Below, piece after piece: positions 53,479 to 61,255 of a stretch of DNA of 64,000 nt (its first letter is position 1; every line of letters begins with the position of its first letter). The stretch spans positions 1 to 64,000 of the forward strand of contig PMHO01000053.1 in assembly GCA_003156715.1 (NCBI GenBank). Direction: 5' to 3'. The notes beneath the pieces are model-generated. The model made no database searches, was not told the DNA's origin, and saw nothing but the letters and a program-made list of their open reading frames with translations. Source of the stretch: Candidatus Tityobacter terrigena (GTDB taxonomy: Bacteria; Vulcanimicrobiota; Vulcanimicrobiia; Vulcanimicrobiales; Vulcanimicrobiaceae). The position numbers were made by a program, and so were the translations under genes.

Positions 53479-54159
53479 ATGCCTTCATGCGGGTATTCTA
53501 ACATTCCGCGCAGATTTTACGCGTCGCTGGCAGCACCGGCCCTTTCAGCGACGCTCCTGCTCGTTTCGGTCTGCATTGCAGCCATAACGGCGCACCTTGG
53601 CATCGACTTCTTTGGCGACTACGTGCTGGCGCATGACGACTACGACGGGATCGCACATTCTTCGCGGCTCGGTATCTGCGTGGGCGCCGTCGTGTTTGCG
53701 CTCGGGGCGATCGCAGGCGTGCTTTGGTCTGCATTCGACGAGGCACGCCAAGCGCGGGCAGTCCACCGGCCGCTGATCGGCTCTCCGTTCGCTTTCGGCT
53801 GTGCCGTCGTTGCCCTTGGGATCGGGGCGACGATGGGAATGGAATGGTTCGACGCCTGGCTCGACGGAACGAGCGTCGACGGAATCTCGGGAGCGCTCGG
53901 GGGCTCCGTTCTGCTGGGTCTCGGCACGACGGTGCCGATCGCCATCGCGGTCGCCTATTGCGCCGTACGAATCGCTCGTTTCATCGAGCGTACTCGGTCG
54001 CTGCTTGCCCGGGCCATCGTCGCCCTCGCCACGCTCGTGCGGCGCGACGCTCAATCCAGTTGCCTGCGCGCGTCCAATAACGAACGCGCGCCGTTCTTTT
54101 GCCTTCTCGCGGTCGCTCATGCCCGCGCACACAAGCGAGGTCCACCGCTAGCCGCCTAA
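53479..54159 (+). CDS. Membrane protein of unknown function
   Basis: 226 residues. Four hydrophobic helices are near 15-40, 68-86, 105-122 and 140-163, separated by polar loops with acidic residues (FFGDYVLAHDDYDGIAHSSR). The C-terminal 60 residues are basic and Ala-rich. The stop codon TAA sits exactly in the loop of a terminator hairpin (54145-54171). No family recognised; no clear ribosome-binding site. Confidence 0.55.
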   Translation: MPSCGYSNIPRRFYASLAAPALSATLLLVSVCIAAITAHLGIDFFGDYVLAHDDYDGIAHSSRLGICVGAVVFALGAIAGVLWSAFDEARQARAVHRPLIGSPFAFGCAVVALGIGATMGMEWFDAWLDGTSVDGISGALGGSVLLGLGTTVPIAIAVAYCAVRIARFIERTRSLLARAIVALATLVRRDAQSSCLRASNNERAPFFCLLAVAHARAHKRGPPLAA

Positions 54160-54183
54160 GGCGGCAAGCGGACTCTTTTCCTT
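54145..54183 (+). terminator. Intrinsic terminator overlapping stop codon
   Basis: CCGCT-A-GCCGCC, loop TAA, GGCGGC-A-AGCGG forms an 11-pair stem with one internal A/A mismatch (54145-54171). It is followed by a T-rich tail ACTCTTTTCCTTC. The loop is the stop codon of the preceding membrane-protein gene. It separates that gene from the TonB receptor operon. Confidence 0.65.
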
Positions 54184-54193
54184 CACTTGTATG

Positions 54194-54209
54194 CGGGCGG
54201 TTTACCGCC
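54194..54209 (+). promoter_or_regulatory. Perfect hairpin just upstream of TonB receptor ribosome-binding site
   Basis: GGGCGG-TTTA-CCGCCC lies immediately before GAGGAG and the ATG at 54227. A perfect six-pair GC stem at this place may act on translation or mRNA stability of the receptor gene. No riboswitch class is recognised. Confidence 0.4.
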
Positions 54210-54226
54210 CGAGGAGTATTGCTTTC

Positions 54227-56974
54227 ATGCTGTTTCGTTTTGCGCGGGCGGCGCTGTCGCTCGCGCTGATCTGTGCTGCGTCGCTGGGTTACGCCGGCGT
54301 AGCTACCGGACAACCAATGCCGCCCGCGGCGCCGCCGGCGAGTTCCGGCGTCGGGCAAGGGGCGATCAGTGGGGTCGTCGTGGATGCATCGTCGGGCCTT
54401 CCGCTTTCGGGTGCGCGCGTTTCCGTCGTCGGAACTGCGCACGCGGCGACGTCCGACTCGCACGGGGCATTTCGATTTCCGCTGCTTTCTGCCGGCTCGT
54501 ACCAGCTCCGGATCGAGCGTTCCGGCTACCAGCCGACGATTTCCGACTACGTTTCGGTCGTAGCGGGCCAAGATGCGAGCACGACCTTATCGCTCCAGAG
54601 TGCCCCGACCCAGTCAACCCTGCACATCATCGGCCACACCAGCACCAACGCAGCGCAGTCGCTGCAACAATCGAGCGTCATCTACCGCTCGCTTTCCGCA
54701 GAGACGCTCGCCGAGGAGGGCGTCGACCGCGTGGCCGACGCCCTTCGCGAGCTTCCCGGAGTCAACAACGGAATCACCGGCGATACGGCGGCGCTCGCCG
54801 ACGACGTCAACCTGAGCCTTCGCGGCATCGGGACGCTCGAAACGACGGCCGAACTCGACGGCCACCCGATCGCTTACGGATTTCCCGGCGGCTACAACTA
54901 CCAGCTCTCGCCGGTCATGCCGCTGCGGAATATCACCGTCACGTACGGCTCCGGCGGCAGCGATCTACTGGGGGTCAACGCGATCGGCGGCGTCGTCGAC
55001 TTTCAGACGCTCGACCCGACGCCCGAAGACCATTTCACGTTCTCGCAAGGTTGGGGGACGTTCGATCGGCTTACGACTGACCTAAAGTATACCGGAACGA
55101 CCGATCGTCTTGGGTATGCCATCGATCTCGGCACGGCCGGTCTCGATGGGCCAATTAAGAACTCTATCTTCCCGCAACCCGGTGCGGCCTTCGATCCGTC
55201 GGCCCCGCCGGGATCGTACGCATATCAGCTCTATCCGGACGATTCGGGCGCCGTTGCCCGCGACGCCGTCTTCAAACTACGCTATCAGTTGAGCCCCGTG
55301 ACCCGCGTGACGTTCACCAGCACGAACGAATCGTATTGGGAGAACAAGACCGGCAACGGTGACGGTGACTATCTTCCCTACCCGGCAGCGCTTGCGTTCG
55401 GCAAGCAACTCTTAATGAGCAAGACCGCCAGCGACCCGTGCCCGGCCGGCGAATTCCAGCCCCTGAACCAGTTCGGCGTCCCTTATGGCACCGGCCCCAA
55501 CGGCCTGCCGGACGGCGGCGTGCCGTGCGAGACGCCTCAGCAGTGGGCCGGATATAATACCGGTTGGGATGGAGCCGGCACCGCCTGGCAGTCGTTTAAC
55601 TTCAACGATCAGCACCTGGAGCTTGACTCGTCGCAGGGCAGGCAGAACTTTCGTCTCGACGTCTTTACGAACCGCTATTTCAATACCGTCGACCGGACGT
55701 TTGAGTTGCCCTTTGAGAGCGTTCCGGGAGACCAGGCGTCGTGGCGGAACTACGAGACGAGCGAAATGGGCATCGTCGCGAGCGACGACTTCAATACCGG
55801 CCCAAACAATGAGTTCGGTTACGGCTTTTCTTATCTAAATACGTCGTACGATTTTGAGAGGAATGCCGAGCTTCGCGGTGCGCCCTACATCACGGAAGGC
55901 GCCGCATTCTTGCGCGACGTCTTTCACACCGTGAATTCGCCGTTGGCCGTCTATACCAACCTGAACTTCCGCGAATCATCGGCCACCAACACCGACTACG
56001 TCGACCCGCGCGTTTCCGTCGTTTATAACGCCACGCCGAATGACGTCGTGCGGCTTTCCGAAGGCGGCACGACGACCCAACCGGCCGGAAACCAGCTCGG
56101 CGTCCTCTACACCGAATCGCAGCTCGGGGGAGCGGGCGGCGGCGCACCGATCGACTGCCACGGCCTCAACTCGATCGGCAGCGCACCATCGTCGATCCTA
56201 AAACCGGAAGACGGGGTCGATACGGAGCTGGCCTATGGTCACCGCTTCTTCGGCGACTCCCAAGTGCAGCTCGAGTTGTACAATGTGAACGTGTACGACA
56301 AGCTGTACACCTCGCTTATACCGCTCTCGCAGTCCGGTACCGGTTTTATCCCATCTTCGTTCTTGCAACAAGAAATCACGCAGGTCTCGTCGCTGTGCGG
56401 GGTCAACAGCGCCGCCGCAGAGGCCCTTCTCGGATTATCGGGCACCGTAAACGTCGGACAACTTCAGGCCCGCGGCTTTACCCTCAGCGGTCGCCAGCGT
56501 CTCGACCGGCGTACCTTCATCGACTACGACTGGGACCTCGATTCGACGGTGCTCAAGTCGGCGCCGGCACCGCTGCTGCAAGCGAACCTCACGCTCATTC
56601 TCAACGGCCAGATTCCGCGGGTTCCGCTGCATACGCTCGATGCGTCGCTCGACCACCTGTTCGGCGGCGGCGTCGATGCACGTTACACGATCCATACCGT
56701 ATCGGTCAACAACACAAAGAGCCTGCCTGCGTACAACTACAGCGACCTCACCGCGAGTACGCCGCTTGCTCACGGAAAATTCAGCGCGACCATCCAGAAC
56801 CTGTTCAATCAGAACGCGTTCATCGAAGGCCTCCGCTACGAAGGCGTCCCGTTACCGCTCAACCAGTACGCCACGGCCGCCGACTACGCTCCCTATACTG
56901 GTGCCAACGCAACGGAGCTCTTCGGACTACCATACCGGAGCATCTTCTTCAACTACAGCATCCAAACAAGATAG
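54227..56974 (+). CDS. TonB-dependent receptor with carboxypeptidase-regulatory-like N-domain
   Basis: 915 residues. Signal peptide (about 1-30), then a CarboxypepD_reg-like beta-sandwich at about 40-120 (GAISGVVVDASSGLPLSGAR, GAFRFPLLSAGSYQLRI). The plug is at about 140-255 (GVDRVADALRELPGVNNGIT, VTYGSGGSDLLGVNAIGGVVDF). A long outer-membrane barrel ends in aromatic strands (IFFNYSIQTR). GAGGAG is ten bases before ATG 54227. No TonB box can be named with certainty. The substrate is unknown (siderophore, peptide or glycan). YceI follows ten bases later. Confidence 0.92.
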   Translation: MLFRFARAALSLALICAASLGYAGVATGQPMPPAAPPASSGVGQGAISGVVVDASSGLPLSGARVSVVGTAHAATSDSHGAFRFPLLSAGSYQLRIERSGYQPTISDYVSVVAGQDASTTLSLQSAPTQSTLHIIGHTSTNAAQSLQQSSVIYRSLSAETLAEEGVDRVADALRELPGVNNGITGDTAALADDVNLSLRGIGTLETTAELDGHPIAYGFPGGYNYQLSPVMPLRNITVTYGSGGSDLLGVNAIGGVVDFQTLDPTPEDHFTFSQGWGTFDRLTTDLKYTGTTDRLGYAIDLGTAGLDGPIKNSIFPQPGAAFDPSAPPGSYAYQLYPDDSGAVARDAVFKLRYQLSPVTRVTFTSTNESYWENKTGNGDGDYLPYPAALAFGKQLLMSKTASDPCPAGEFQPLNQFGVPYGTGPNGLPDGGVPCETPQQWAGYNTGWDGAGTAWQSFNFNDQHLELDSSQGRQNFRLDVFTNRYFNTVDRTFELPFESVPGDQASWRNYETSEMGIVASDDFNTGPNNEFGYGFSYLNTSYDFERNAELRGAPYITEGAAFLRDVFHTVNSPLAVYTNLNFRESSATNTDYVDPRVSVVYNATPNDVVRLSEGGTTTQPAGNQLGVLYTESQLGGAGGGAPIDCHGLNSIGSAPSSILKPEDGVDTELAYGHRFFGDSQVQLELYNVNVYDKLYTSLIPLSQSGTGFIPSSFLQQEITQVSSLCGVNSAAAEALLGLSGTVNVGQLQARGFTLSGRQRLDRRTFIDYDWDLDSTVLKSAPAPLLQANLTLILNGQIPRVPLHTLDASLDHLFGGGVDARYTIHTVSVNNTKSLPAYNYSDLTASTPLAHGKFSATIQNLFNQNAFIEGLRYEGVPLPLNQYATAADYAPYTGANATELFGLPYRSIFFNYSIQTR

Positions 56975-56984
56975 GTTATCACTC

Positions 56985-57611
56985 ATGAAGCGACTCTCTT
57001 TTCTCGTCGCCGCCGGGCTGGCGCTAGGTGCGCCGGCCCTCGCGGCCTCCGCGCCCACTTGGACTGCCGACCTCGTCCATTCGCGCGCTGAATTCACCGT
57101 CTCGCATCTCGTCGTTTCCAAGGTTTGGGGCCACATCCCCATCGCGGAGATGAGCCTGGGCGCGCGACCGGGCTCGGCCATACCCACGCAAATCGAGGCC
57201 GTGCTCAACGTCGCGCACGAGGACACCGACAACCATGACCGCGACGCCGATCTGCGCTCAGCCACGTATTTCGATATCGCGCATTATCCGACAATGAGCT
57301 TCCGCTCGACCGAAATCGCGCCGAAAGACCCAGACGACTTCACCGTGTCGGGCGACCTAACGATCAAGAACGTCACCAAACCGGTAACCTTTCTAGTGCA
57401 CATTGAGGGTCGCATTCCCGACGAAACGGGAGGGACGCGCGTCGGATACAGCGCGCAATTGCACATCGACCGGCGCCAGTGGGGCATCGTCGACAACAGG
57501 CTCAGCGCGGCCGGGGTGCTTCTCGTCGGCTACGACGTAACCATCGGCTTGACGGCCGAAGCGGTCTCGAACGACCCGGCGCTACGCGTTGGATCGACCA
57601 ACCCGCGCTGA
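56985..57611 (+). CDS. YceI family periplasmic protein
   Basis: 208 residues. Signal peptide (about 1-21, ending ALAAS), then the YceI lipocalin-like barrel: HSRAEFTVSHLVVSKVWGHI, then HDRDADLRSATYFDIAHYPT, then SGDLTIKNVTKPVTFLVHI and DRRQWGIVDNR. The family binds polyisoprenoid or other amphiphilic molecules in the periplasm. ATG 56985 starts ten bases after the TonB receptor stop, so they form an operon and may handle the same lipid-like or chelating compound (inference). Confidence 0.93.
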   Translation: MKRLSFLVAAGLALGAPALAASAPTWTADLVHSRAEFTVSHLVVSKVWGHIPIAEMSLGARPGSAIPTQIEAVLNVAHEDTDNHDRDADLRSATYFDIAHYPTMSFRSTEIAPKDPDDFTVSGDLTIKNVTKPVTFLVHIEGRIPDETGGTRVGYSAQLHIDRRQWGIVDNRLSAAGVLLVGYDVTIGLTAEAVSNDPALRVGSTNPR

Positions 57612-57655
57612 CCGCTGTAGGCTGACGAAACTGAGTAGGCAGACACGCGAGCCGA

Positions 57656-57697
57656 GATGTTGGGGATTGCGCAGTCCGTCGCGCAATCCCCAACATC
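57656..57697. terminator. Perfect 17-bp hairpin between convergent genes
   Basis: GATGTTGGGGATTGCGC, loop AGTCCGTC, then the exact reverse complement. It lies between the YceI stop (57611) and the stop of the small minus-strand gene (57703). Its position suits a bidirectional transcription barrier, but neither side has a T-run. Such a perfect stem could also be a miniature inverted-repeat remnant. Confidence 0.5.
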
Positions 57698-57702
57698 GAC
57701 CT

Positions 57703-57888
57703 TCAGAAAAGTTCGTGCTGCAGTTTTTCTAGTTCGGGCCGAATGACCGCGATGCGCTCGGCAAACGCTTGCTGGGCGTCCTCCTGACCAACCCCGCTCG
57801 AGGCCGTCATCCCTACCTTTACTGCATATGCTTCCCGAAGTAATTCGATGTGCCGGGATAGTGCAGCATCTGCCTCCTCGCGCGTCAC
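57703..57888 (-). CDS. Small charged helical protein
   Basis: 61 residues beginning MTREEADAALSRHIELLREA, rich in Glu, Ala and Arg and predicted helical throughout. GTG start with AAGGAG 11 bases upstream. No family recognised. Ends six bases from the perfect hairpin. It could be a small regulator or scaffold, or a chance frame; the ribosome-binding site favours a real gene. Confidence 0.5.
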   Translation of the reverse strand: MTREEADAALSRHIELLREAYAVKVGMTASSGVGQEDAQQAFAERIAVIRPELEKLQHELF

Positions 57889-58011
57889 GTTACGTTGTGC
57901 TCCTTACTCATGTCAGCCGCTTTCTCCACGACTTTGCAGGTTCGCGCAAGGGATTCCCGCTAGCATCGAGGGCGAGCATACGGGGCGACGGAGGCGGTAG
58001 CAAGGCCGTAG

Positions 58012-58653
58012 CTAGATGCGGAAGAGGGCAACGAACCGGTCGAGCAACGCTCGGCGGCCGCGGATGCGTACCACGCCGTTTTTCAATGCTTCCTTCGGGC
58101 TCATCTCGTGCGACAGCAAGGCGCGGATGGCAGGCCCTGATTCGATTACGAGGTCGGGCGCCGGCAGGGTTCCTCTCCCGATCGTTGCCTCTCCGTTGCG
58201 CACCTGCGCGTTAACGACGATCTCGCCGACGTGCACTTCAAAGGCGACATCGTCGTGCGCGCCGGCATCGGGGCGAAAAATCGTTTTCAGCGCCATCGCC
58301 ATGGAATCATCGGTGACGATCTCATCGGGTCCCGGAGGACCAAGATGCTTGGCACCCCAGCGTCCGAGCGCAATCACGGCGTCTTCGAGATCGCGGCCGT
58401 CTTCGGTGAGTTCGTAAACGACGCCACCGAGCGGCCGCGCCTGTGCCCGCCGGCAGACGATGCCGTTCGCTTCGAGTTCCTTGAGGCGGCCGGTCAAAAT
58501 GTTACTCGGCATCTTCGGCAGGCCGCGCTGGAGATCGCTAAAGCGTTTCGGCCCGACGAGAAGGTCGCGCACGATGAGGAAAGCCCATCGCTCGCCGACG
58601 AGCTCGAGGGCCCGCGCAAAGCCGCAATATTGGCCGTAGGAGCGGGAAACCAT
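58012..58653 (-). CDS. HxlR family regulator with SCP2-like C-terminal domain
   Basis: 213 residues. The winged helix-turn-helix of the HxlR type is at about 1-105 (YCGFARALELVGERWAFLIV, RFSDLQRGLPKMPSNILTGR, GGVVYELTEDGRDLE). The C-terminal ~90 residues resemble an SCP2/sterol-binding-like fold (VGEIVVNAQVRNGEATIGRG, PDLVIESGP). It is divergent from the secreted DUF4440-like gene broken by the IS element. An inverted repeat at 58692-58708 lies between them. It probably controls itself and/or that gene. Confidence 0.88.
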   Translation of the reverse strand: MVSRSYGQYCGFARALELVGERWAFLIVRDLLVGPKRFSDLQRGLPKMPSNILTGRLKELEANGIVCRRAQARPLGGVVYELTEDGRDLEDAVIALGRWGAKHLGPPGPDEIVTDDSMAMALKTIFRPDAGAHDDVAFEVHVGEIVVNAQVRNGEATIGRGTLPAPDLVIESGPAIRALLSHEMSPKEALKNGVVRIRGRRALLDRFVALFRI

Positions 58654-58691
58654 GGCACCATTATAGCACGGACATTGCTTTTTCGCCTAGT

Positions 58692-58708
58692 ACTTGTTTT
58701 TTGCAAGT
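58692..58708. promoter_or_regulatory. Candidate HxlR operator
   Basis: ACTTG-TTTTTTG-CAAGT is an inverted repeat with 7-bp spacing in the 147-bp gap between the HxlR gene and the divergent broken gene. The location and AT-rich spacer fit a dimeric winged-helix binding site. No experimental evidence. Confidence 0.4.
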
Positions 58709-58861
58709 TAAAGTGATAGTATCCCTCACAAGCGATCGCAGAAAGACCGCAGGGCCGTACCGGGAAGACGCAAGCCATCAGCCGGCTAGGAGGTACCCAC
58801 GTGGCACGCAAGGCTTGGACGGTGCGCGGCTTTTCAGCCTTAGCATTAACGCTCGTTACGC

Positions 58862-58870
58862 TAGCTACCC
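58862..58870. repeat. Target-site duplication, left copy
   Basis: TAGCTACCC directly precedes the left inverted repeat of the IS element. The same nine bases follow the right inverted repeat at 60237-60245. Confidence 0.85.
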
Positions 58871-60236
58871 GAGGTCGTGCCGATTTCCGGGGAAACGTGA
58901 GATAGACGTTAGCCGGGTTTCGTAGATTATCTCATGCAGCTTTCTTCCTTGCAATACGCCGCGGCGACATTTCTTGATGGACTTTCGCGAGAAGTTGATA
59001 GCCACTCAGTTTGCGCCAATGTTCGGTGCGTCGCACGAGTAACGCGTAAACCAAGTACGTCGCCGACGTGCCTGAGCGAAGACGCTTGCAAACATCGGTG
59101 CGCGATCGTACCGGGTCGAAGTTCGACTCGATGATGTTGGTCGTGCGCAAATGCTTCCAGTGCGGCTTGGGAAAGGCGTAGTACGCCAGCATTCGTTCTT
59201 GGTCGTCGCGTAGGCAGGTTGCAGCCTTGCTGTAATCGCGCTCAAGCGACCGAGCCAATGAGTCGATCAGCGATTTGGCGTGCGCGCGGCTCTCCGCATG
59301 CATGATCTCGCGTAGCGGCCCGAGGTTCTGCGCGCGCATGCGCTCGGGCAGCTTGTCGAGAACGTTGCGCATTTTGTGCAACCAGCAGCGCTGCTGCTTC
59401 GCTCGCGGGTACGTTTTGGAAAACGCACTCCAGATGCCCTGAGCGCCATCGGCGACCAACATAGCGGGGTCTTTAAGCCCGCGTTTCCTGAGGCTTTCGA
59501 AGACGGCCGTCCAGCTTTCTTCGCTCTCGGCAAATGCGTCCTCGATCGCGAGCAAAGCCTTGTCTCCATTGCGATCGACGCCGATTACCACGAGCATCAC
59601 TCGCCGCTCGTCGCTCGGGCCAGCGCCCAGATAGACGCCGTCGGCCCACAAGTAGACGAACTCGTTTGCGATGAAGCGCTGGCACCACTTTTCGTAGTCG
59701 TCGTGGAATTGCTTGTTGACGCGAGAGATCGTTGACGGCGAGAGCGGGGTCTGCTCGCCGAGTAAGGCGCGTAGCGATGGCTCGAAATCGCGCGTCGATA
59801 GACCTTGAATCCACAACTCGTGCAAAGTCGCATCGACGTCTTCGAAACGGCGCCGATACGGCGGCAAGATCTCCGATTCAAAGCGGGCCCGGCCCCCGCG
59901 CACTCGCGGCCGCCGGATCGCGACCGGTGTGCTGCCGTAGGTGACCGTACGCTCAGCTTCGTAGCCGTCGCGATAGCCCGTTTGTCCACCAGCGCGTTCG
60001 CCGCGCAGGCGGCCCAAGAACTCATCGACTTCGGCGATCAGAACGGCTTGGACCAGCTCGCCGACCTTCGCTCGGCACAGTTCCTCGAGGGTGGACAGAA
60101 AATCTTCGCGCGACGACTTGGCAAGCGCCGGCGTTTGCGGGTACACTCTTTTCAAGGCGTAGTCTCCGTGGGTTGTAAGCTAACCTCGGGCTACGCCGCT
60201 CTCTTTTCCGTCACCCCCGGAGATCGGCCCGACCTC
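58871..60236 (-). mobile_element. IS256-family insertion sequence (1366 bp)
   Basis: Imperfect terminal inverted repeats of 22 bp (58871-58892 GAGGTCGTGCCGATTTCCGG..., and the complement of 60215-60236) match at 20 positions. A perfect 9-bp duplication flanks them (58862-58870 and 60237-60245). One intact transposase gene (58932-60155) fills the element. An intact open frame and an identical target duplication point to a recent insertion. Confidence 0.92.
58932..60155 (-). CDS. IS256-family transposase (Mutator-like DDE)
   Basis: 407 residues. DDE catalytic residues sit in YLWADGVYLG (first Asp), AMLVADGAQGIW (second Asp) and TTNIIESNFDPVR (Glu). The RCWLHKMRNVL segment between them contains the conserved C..H of the family. 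The N-terminus has FLGRLRGERAGGQTGYRDGY, typical of IS256 members. TTG start at 60155 with GGAG eight bases upstream. The frame is uninterrupted, so it should be active. Confidence 0.95.
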   Translation of the reverse strand: MKRVYPQTPALAKSSREDFLSTLEELCRAKVGELVQAVLIAEVDEFLGRLRGERAGGQTGYRDGYEAERTVTYGSTPVAIRRPRVRGGRARFESEILPPYRRRFEDVDATLHELWIQGLSTRDFEPSLRALLGEQTPLSPSTISRVNKQFHDDYEKWCQRFIANEFVYLWADGVYLGAGPSDERRVMLVVIGVDRNGDKALLAIEDAFAESEESWTAVFESLRKRGLKDPAMLVADGAQGIWSAFSKTYPRAKQQRCWLHKMRNVLDKLPERMRAQNLGPLREIMHAESRAHAKSLIDSLARSLERDYSKAATCLRDDQERMLAYYAFPKPHWKHLRTTNIIESNFDPVRSRTDVCKRLRSGTSATYLVYALLVRRTEHWRKLSGYQLLAKVHQEMSPRRIARKKAA

Positions 60237-60245
60237 TAGCTACCC
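60237..60245. repeat. Target-site duplication, right copy
   Basis: TAGCTACCC follows the right terminal repeat and is identical to 58862-58870. Confidence 0.85.
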
Positions 60246-60887
60246 AGACGCAGGTGCGAGCGCAGCTACGATCGCCGAAATCAAGCGTGGCGATTACCGG
60301 CGACGGCGATGGCGCAACGTCGGGTCCGACGGCTAAAGGGGCCCTGAGCGCGGACGAGGCAATCAATCAAGCGTTATTAGTCAACGACACCGACGCATTA
60401 GAAACGCTGCTCGCTGACGATTGGGTCGTCGTCAGCGGCTTTGGCGGCATTGCCGAAAAAAGCGGCTTCATCGACTTTATTCGCAAAGGGGGTCCGCGGA
60501 AAACGATGACCCTTTCGGAAGCGCGCGTTCGGCTTTACGGAGACACCGCTCTCGTAACGACGCACCTGCGCGCTTCAGGGCCTTTCGTTGCGGAAGTTAA
60601 CGGAAAGCTCGTTCGTAAGTGCTTCGATGTCAAAGAGCGCCAAACCGACGTCCTCGTTTGGAAGAATCGAGCTTGGAAGTCCGTTCTGCTGCACGAGACC
60701 GTGATCCCGCCGGGACCCAAGCTCGGCTGCACATAACGCCCGGACCCGCTCGTAAATGCGAGCGAGGGCGGATGCCCGTACGTGGGCCGGGTGTGCCGAA
60801 ATGTTTCCGAAACCGGCTCGCGAAAACGGCCGCGACGGTGGCCGGCTCGGTCGCCCCACCGGGCTTATCCAATCTTGGAGAGATTCG

Positions 60888-61166
60888 TTGAACAGAATTA
60901 GCATCGCCACTTTTGCCTTGATCGCATTCGCCCTCTTAGGCGCCTGGCTGCATCAAGTCCGACCCGCGACGGCTGCGGCATATCCAACGTATGAGTTCAG
61001 GTTGGTGACCGCGGGTATATCCCCAAACGAGTTGATTCAGACCTTAAACACCAACGGCACTCAGGGGTACCGGGCGGTGGGCCTCGTCTGCTTAAGCGCT
61101 AACGTCAATCAATATGGCGGCACTCCGTGCGTAGCAGAAATCCTGATGGAACGCCAACGCCACTAA
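60888..61166 (+). CDS. Small exported protein of unknown function
   Basis: 92 residues from TTG 60888, with GGAG seven bases upstream. N-terminal signal (about 1-29, ending ATAAA), then a compact domain YEFRLVTAGISPNELIQTLN, then NGTQGYRAVGLVC. It ends CVAEILMERQ. The layout (strand, helix with LN..G..GY, strand) resembles DUF4177-like small proteins. Two Cys may pair. It is downstream of the broken DUF4440-like gene on the same strand. Confidence 0.68.
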   Translation: MNRISIATFALIAFALLGAWLHQVRPATAAAYPTYEFRLVTAGISPNELIQTLNTNGTQGYRAVGLVCLSANVNQYGGTPCVAEILMERQRH

Positions 61167-61255
61167 AGGCACCCCGCATGTCAACCATTCAGTCGTGTCC
61201 GTGCACCGTTCAGATGGCTGCTTCACGGCTCGCCGCGTCATGATTTGCTGACGGA

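Larger units (their letters stand above)
58801..60736 (+). pseudogene. Secreted DUF4440/SnoaL-like gene interrupted by IS256 element
   Basis: The 5' part (58801-58870) starts GTG after a strong AGGAGGT and encodes a signal peptide, MARKAWTVRGFSALALTLVT then LAT. The 3' part continues at 60246 after the element. Deleting 58871-60236 and one 9-bp duplicate restores one frame of 186 codons, joining ...VTLAT to QTQVRAQ, a normal signal-peptide cleavage site. The mature part (from 60254) is a DUF4440/SnoaL-like NTF2 domain (SADEAINQALLVNDTDALET, LLADDWVVVSGFG, YGDTALVTTHLRASG). Without the 5' part the remaining frame could only start at GTG 60254, unexported and without its ribosome-binding site. 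Confidence 0.85.
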
